A DNA stretch of 49,032 nt from assembly GCA_934675095.1 (NCBI GenBank), contig CAKUPC010000006.1, positions 1 to 49,032 on the forward strand. The letters run 5' to 3'. The notes under the pieces are model-generated. The model searched no databases. It saw only the letters and a list, made by a program, of their open reading frames with translations, and had not been told where the DNA came from. The DNA comes from an uncultured Bacteroidales bacterium. GTDB lineage: Bacteria; Bacteroidota; Bacteroidia; Bacteroidales; UBA932. The position numbers and the translations under genes are program-made. Shown here piece after piece: positions 47,757 through 49,032 of the stretch; the stretch's first letter is position 1; the number at the start of each line of letters is the position of its first letter.

Positions 47757-48995
47757 TTATTCCTTTTCGGTTACGATGCGGCCACGGCGGATCCAGACGG
47801 CGTTGTCCCATTCGGTGACGGCGAGGATGGTGTCGGAGCCGAGGTCGCAGAGGGAGCCCCAGAGGGCGCGGCTGGTGGTCTGGTCGATGGTGAACGGACG
47901 GAACTTGCCGCGCATCTTGCCGGCGAACTTGCCGTCACGGGTCATCTCGTTCAGGGCGCAGACGGTGAACTCCATCGTGGCGTTCTTTGAGCCGGGTTCG
48001 GCGGCTCCATCGGAACTGAGGTAGGCAAGGACAAGGTAGTTGTCCGTGTGAATCAGATAGGGCGCACCGGCGTAGATGCGGTCGCTGTCGATAGGGGTCT
48101 TGAGAGGGTTGAAGCGGTAGGGGGAGGCGCTGAGAACAGGCATCTTCCAGTTGTCGGCGACTTCGCTATAGACGATTTTAGGACGGAAATGCGGATGGCC
48201 GAGACCGTTCTCTTCGATGGCTACATAAATCCTGTCCTTCAGGAGCATAGCAACGGGCATTCCGTCACGGCACTTGCTGTTGTAGGAGACGACGCGCGGG
48301 GTCTTCGTCCAGGTGTCGCCGCCGTCGGAGGATTCGACGACAGAGATGTTCTGGTAGTGAAGCCCCTCCTTGTAGTAGGGTGTCTCGTCCGCGAAATAAA
48401 TCTGCACCGTGCCGTCCGGAAGTTCGAGGACGAACGGCTCATAGCAGCCCTTCTCGATGTCGGTGCTCCATATCCGCGAGGCATAGATTTCATTGATTTC
48501 GCTCCATTTTGCACCGTTGTCGTCGGAAGTGATGACGGCTATGGAATACGGAGTCTTTGTCGTCTTTTTGTTCTTCGGGCGGAGGTTTGCCGCATAGATG
48601 ATGCGGTTCGGATGGTGAGGGTTGTCGGCGCTGAGCTGGGCAAACTCCGCGTTGGCGACATTCACTCCGGCCTCGCTGGTGAAGTTTTTGGCGATGAATA
48701 CCTTGGCCGGCTGCGACCATGTGCGGCAGCCGTCGGTGCTGAAACGGAGGTAGCCGTCGGAGCCGCTGGAATAGACAAGCATATAGCGGCCGTCGTTCAA
48801 TCTGTGGACACGGGCGTATGCTCCCGGACAGACGCGCTGCGGTTCATCCTCCCACTGCATAACTATGTTGCCGTCGCCCGGAGTCACTGAAGGGGTGTCC
48901 GGTTTGCCGGGATTGTCGTTCGACGGAATGTTCGGTTCGCAGGAGACGACCGTCAGAAAGAGAGCCGCCGCGAGAATGAGGTTATATGCTTTCAT
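47757..48995 (-). CDS. BNR-repeat (sialidase-like) lipoprotein
   Basis: The protein (412 residues from this start) has lipoprotein signal MKAYNLILAAALFLTVVSCEPNIPSNDNPG (lipobox VVSC), a Pro/Asp/Gly linker, then a six-bladed beta-propeller. Asp-box (BNR) motifs SxDxGxxW are visible: FSTDGCRTWSQP (near 85), TSDDNGAKWSEI (near 160) and ESSDGGDTWTKTP (near 220). GH33 sialidases have such repeats plus an arginine triad and FRIP; a clear FRIP was not found, so substrate may differ (sialic acid or another acidic sugar). It is co-directional with the tolC-like operon but separated by repeats and operators. The M at 48995 is preferred to 49001. Confidence 0.75.
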   Translation of the reverse strand: MKAYNLILAAALFLTVVSCEPNIPSNDNPGKPDTPSVTPGDGNIVMQWEDEPQRVCPGAYARVHRLNDGRYMLVYSSGSDGYLRFSTDGCRTWSQPAKVFIAKNFTSEAGVNVANAEFAQLSADNPHHPNRIIYAANLRPKNKKTTKTPYSIAVITSDDNGAKWSEINEIYASRIWSTDIEKGCYEPFVLELPDGTVQIYFADETPYYKEGLHYQNISVVESSDGGDTWTKTPRVVSYNSKCRDGMPVAMLLKDRIYVAIEENGLGHPHFRPKIVYSEVADNWKMPVLSASPYRFNPLKTPIDSDRIYAGAPYLIHTDNYLVLAYLSSDGAAEPGSKNATMEFTVCALNEMTRDGKFAGKMRGKFRPFTIDQTTSRALWGSLCDLGSDTILAVTEWDNAVWIRRGRIVTEKE

Positions 48996-49032
48996 TGCCA
49001 AATCTCAATTTTCAATCATAATATTGGCTTCC

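Overview
The window looks like a chromosomal segment of a GC-rich member of the Bacteroidota, most likely order Bacteroidales (Rikenellaceae, Alistipes or 'Cryptobacteroides'-like; the genus cannot be settled from sequence alone). The signs are lipoproteins with a short lipobox, many promoters of the Bacteroidetes form TTTG-N19-TAnnTTTG, HU beside a tiny basic AURKAIP1/COX24-type ribosomal protein, FtsX/MacB-type permeases, and DUF5106-type thioredoxin proteins. No tRNA, rRNA, transposase, integrase or CRISPR array was seen.

Layout. 0-6.2 kb: a carbohydrate locus with a GH76-like alpha-mannanase lipoprotein, a lipoprotein with two carboxypeptidase-regulatory-like domains, and a divergent membrane-spanning regulator (extracytoplasmic sensor, one TM helix, cytoplasmic winged helix). 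6.3-21.5 kb: mostly housekeeping genes: an ABC-F ATPase, a secreted nuclease, alanine racemase, a DJ-1/PfpI protein, a YugP-type zinc peptidase, RNase G, the 29-residue ribosomal protein, HU, Lon, uracil-DNA glycosylase, CoaD, a two-domain thioredoxin-like protein, a beta-barrel protein and a small RHH-like protein. 21.5-28.05 kb: a seven-gene minus-strand lipid/polyene operon: ACP, LpxL-like acyltransferase, hotdog dehydratase, a long ketosynthase with an extra C-terminal domain, a second ACP, a FabF-like ketosynthase and an inactive-looking ketosynthase partner. It resembles a stripped-down aryl-polyene/flexirubin-type cluster without its own ketoreductase, ligase or exporter.

29-47.5 kb: a two-operon ABC export system around its likely regulator. 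Operon A (plus strand) has permease, ATPase and permease. Operon B (minus strand) has TolC, adaptor and permease. Between them lie a sigma-54-type response regulator and histidine kinase. Both operons carry the same upstream architecture: two 17-bp TGTAAAG-N3-CTTTACA-type palindromes 21 bp apart, then a -24/-12-like element 55-57 bp further on. This gives a concrete model of one sigma-54 regulon assembling one efflux machine from two loci.

An accessory island splits this region (about 35.0-38.9 kb). It holds an Eco29kI-like GIY-YIG restriction enzyme with its C5 cytosine methylase, bordered by a short direct repeat, and an ATPase/PD-(D/E)xK-type protein bordered on both sides by near-identical palindromes. 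Two further intergenic regions (38.74 and 47.66 kb) carry three-unit repeats with the same 33-bp period. The window ends with a BNR-repeat (sialidase-like) lipoprotein.

The most unusual signal is a dispersed structured element of about 80-126 bp. It occurs four times, each time directly after a stop codon and in the sense orientation of the gene before it (lon, two ABC permeases, the beta-barrel protein). Its arms differ between copies but keep their pairing, which suggests a structured 3'-UTR RNA or a gene-end-targeting repeat.
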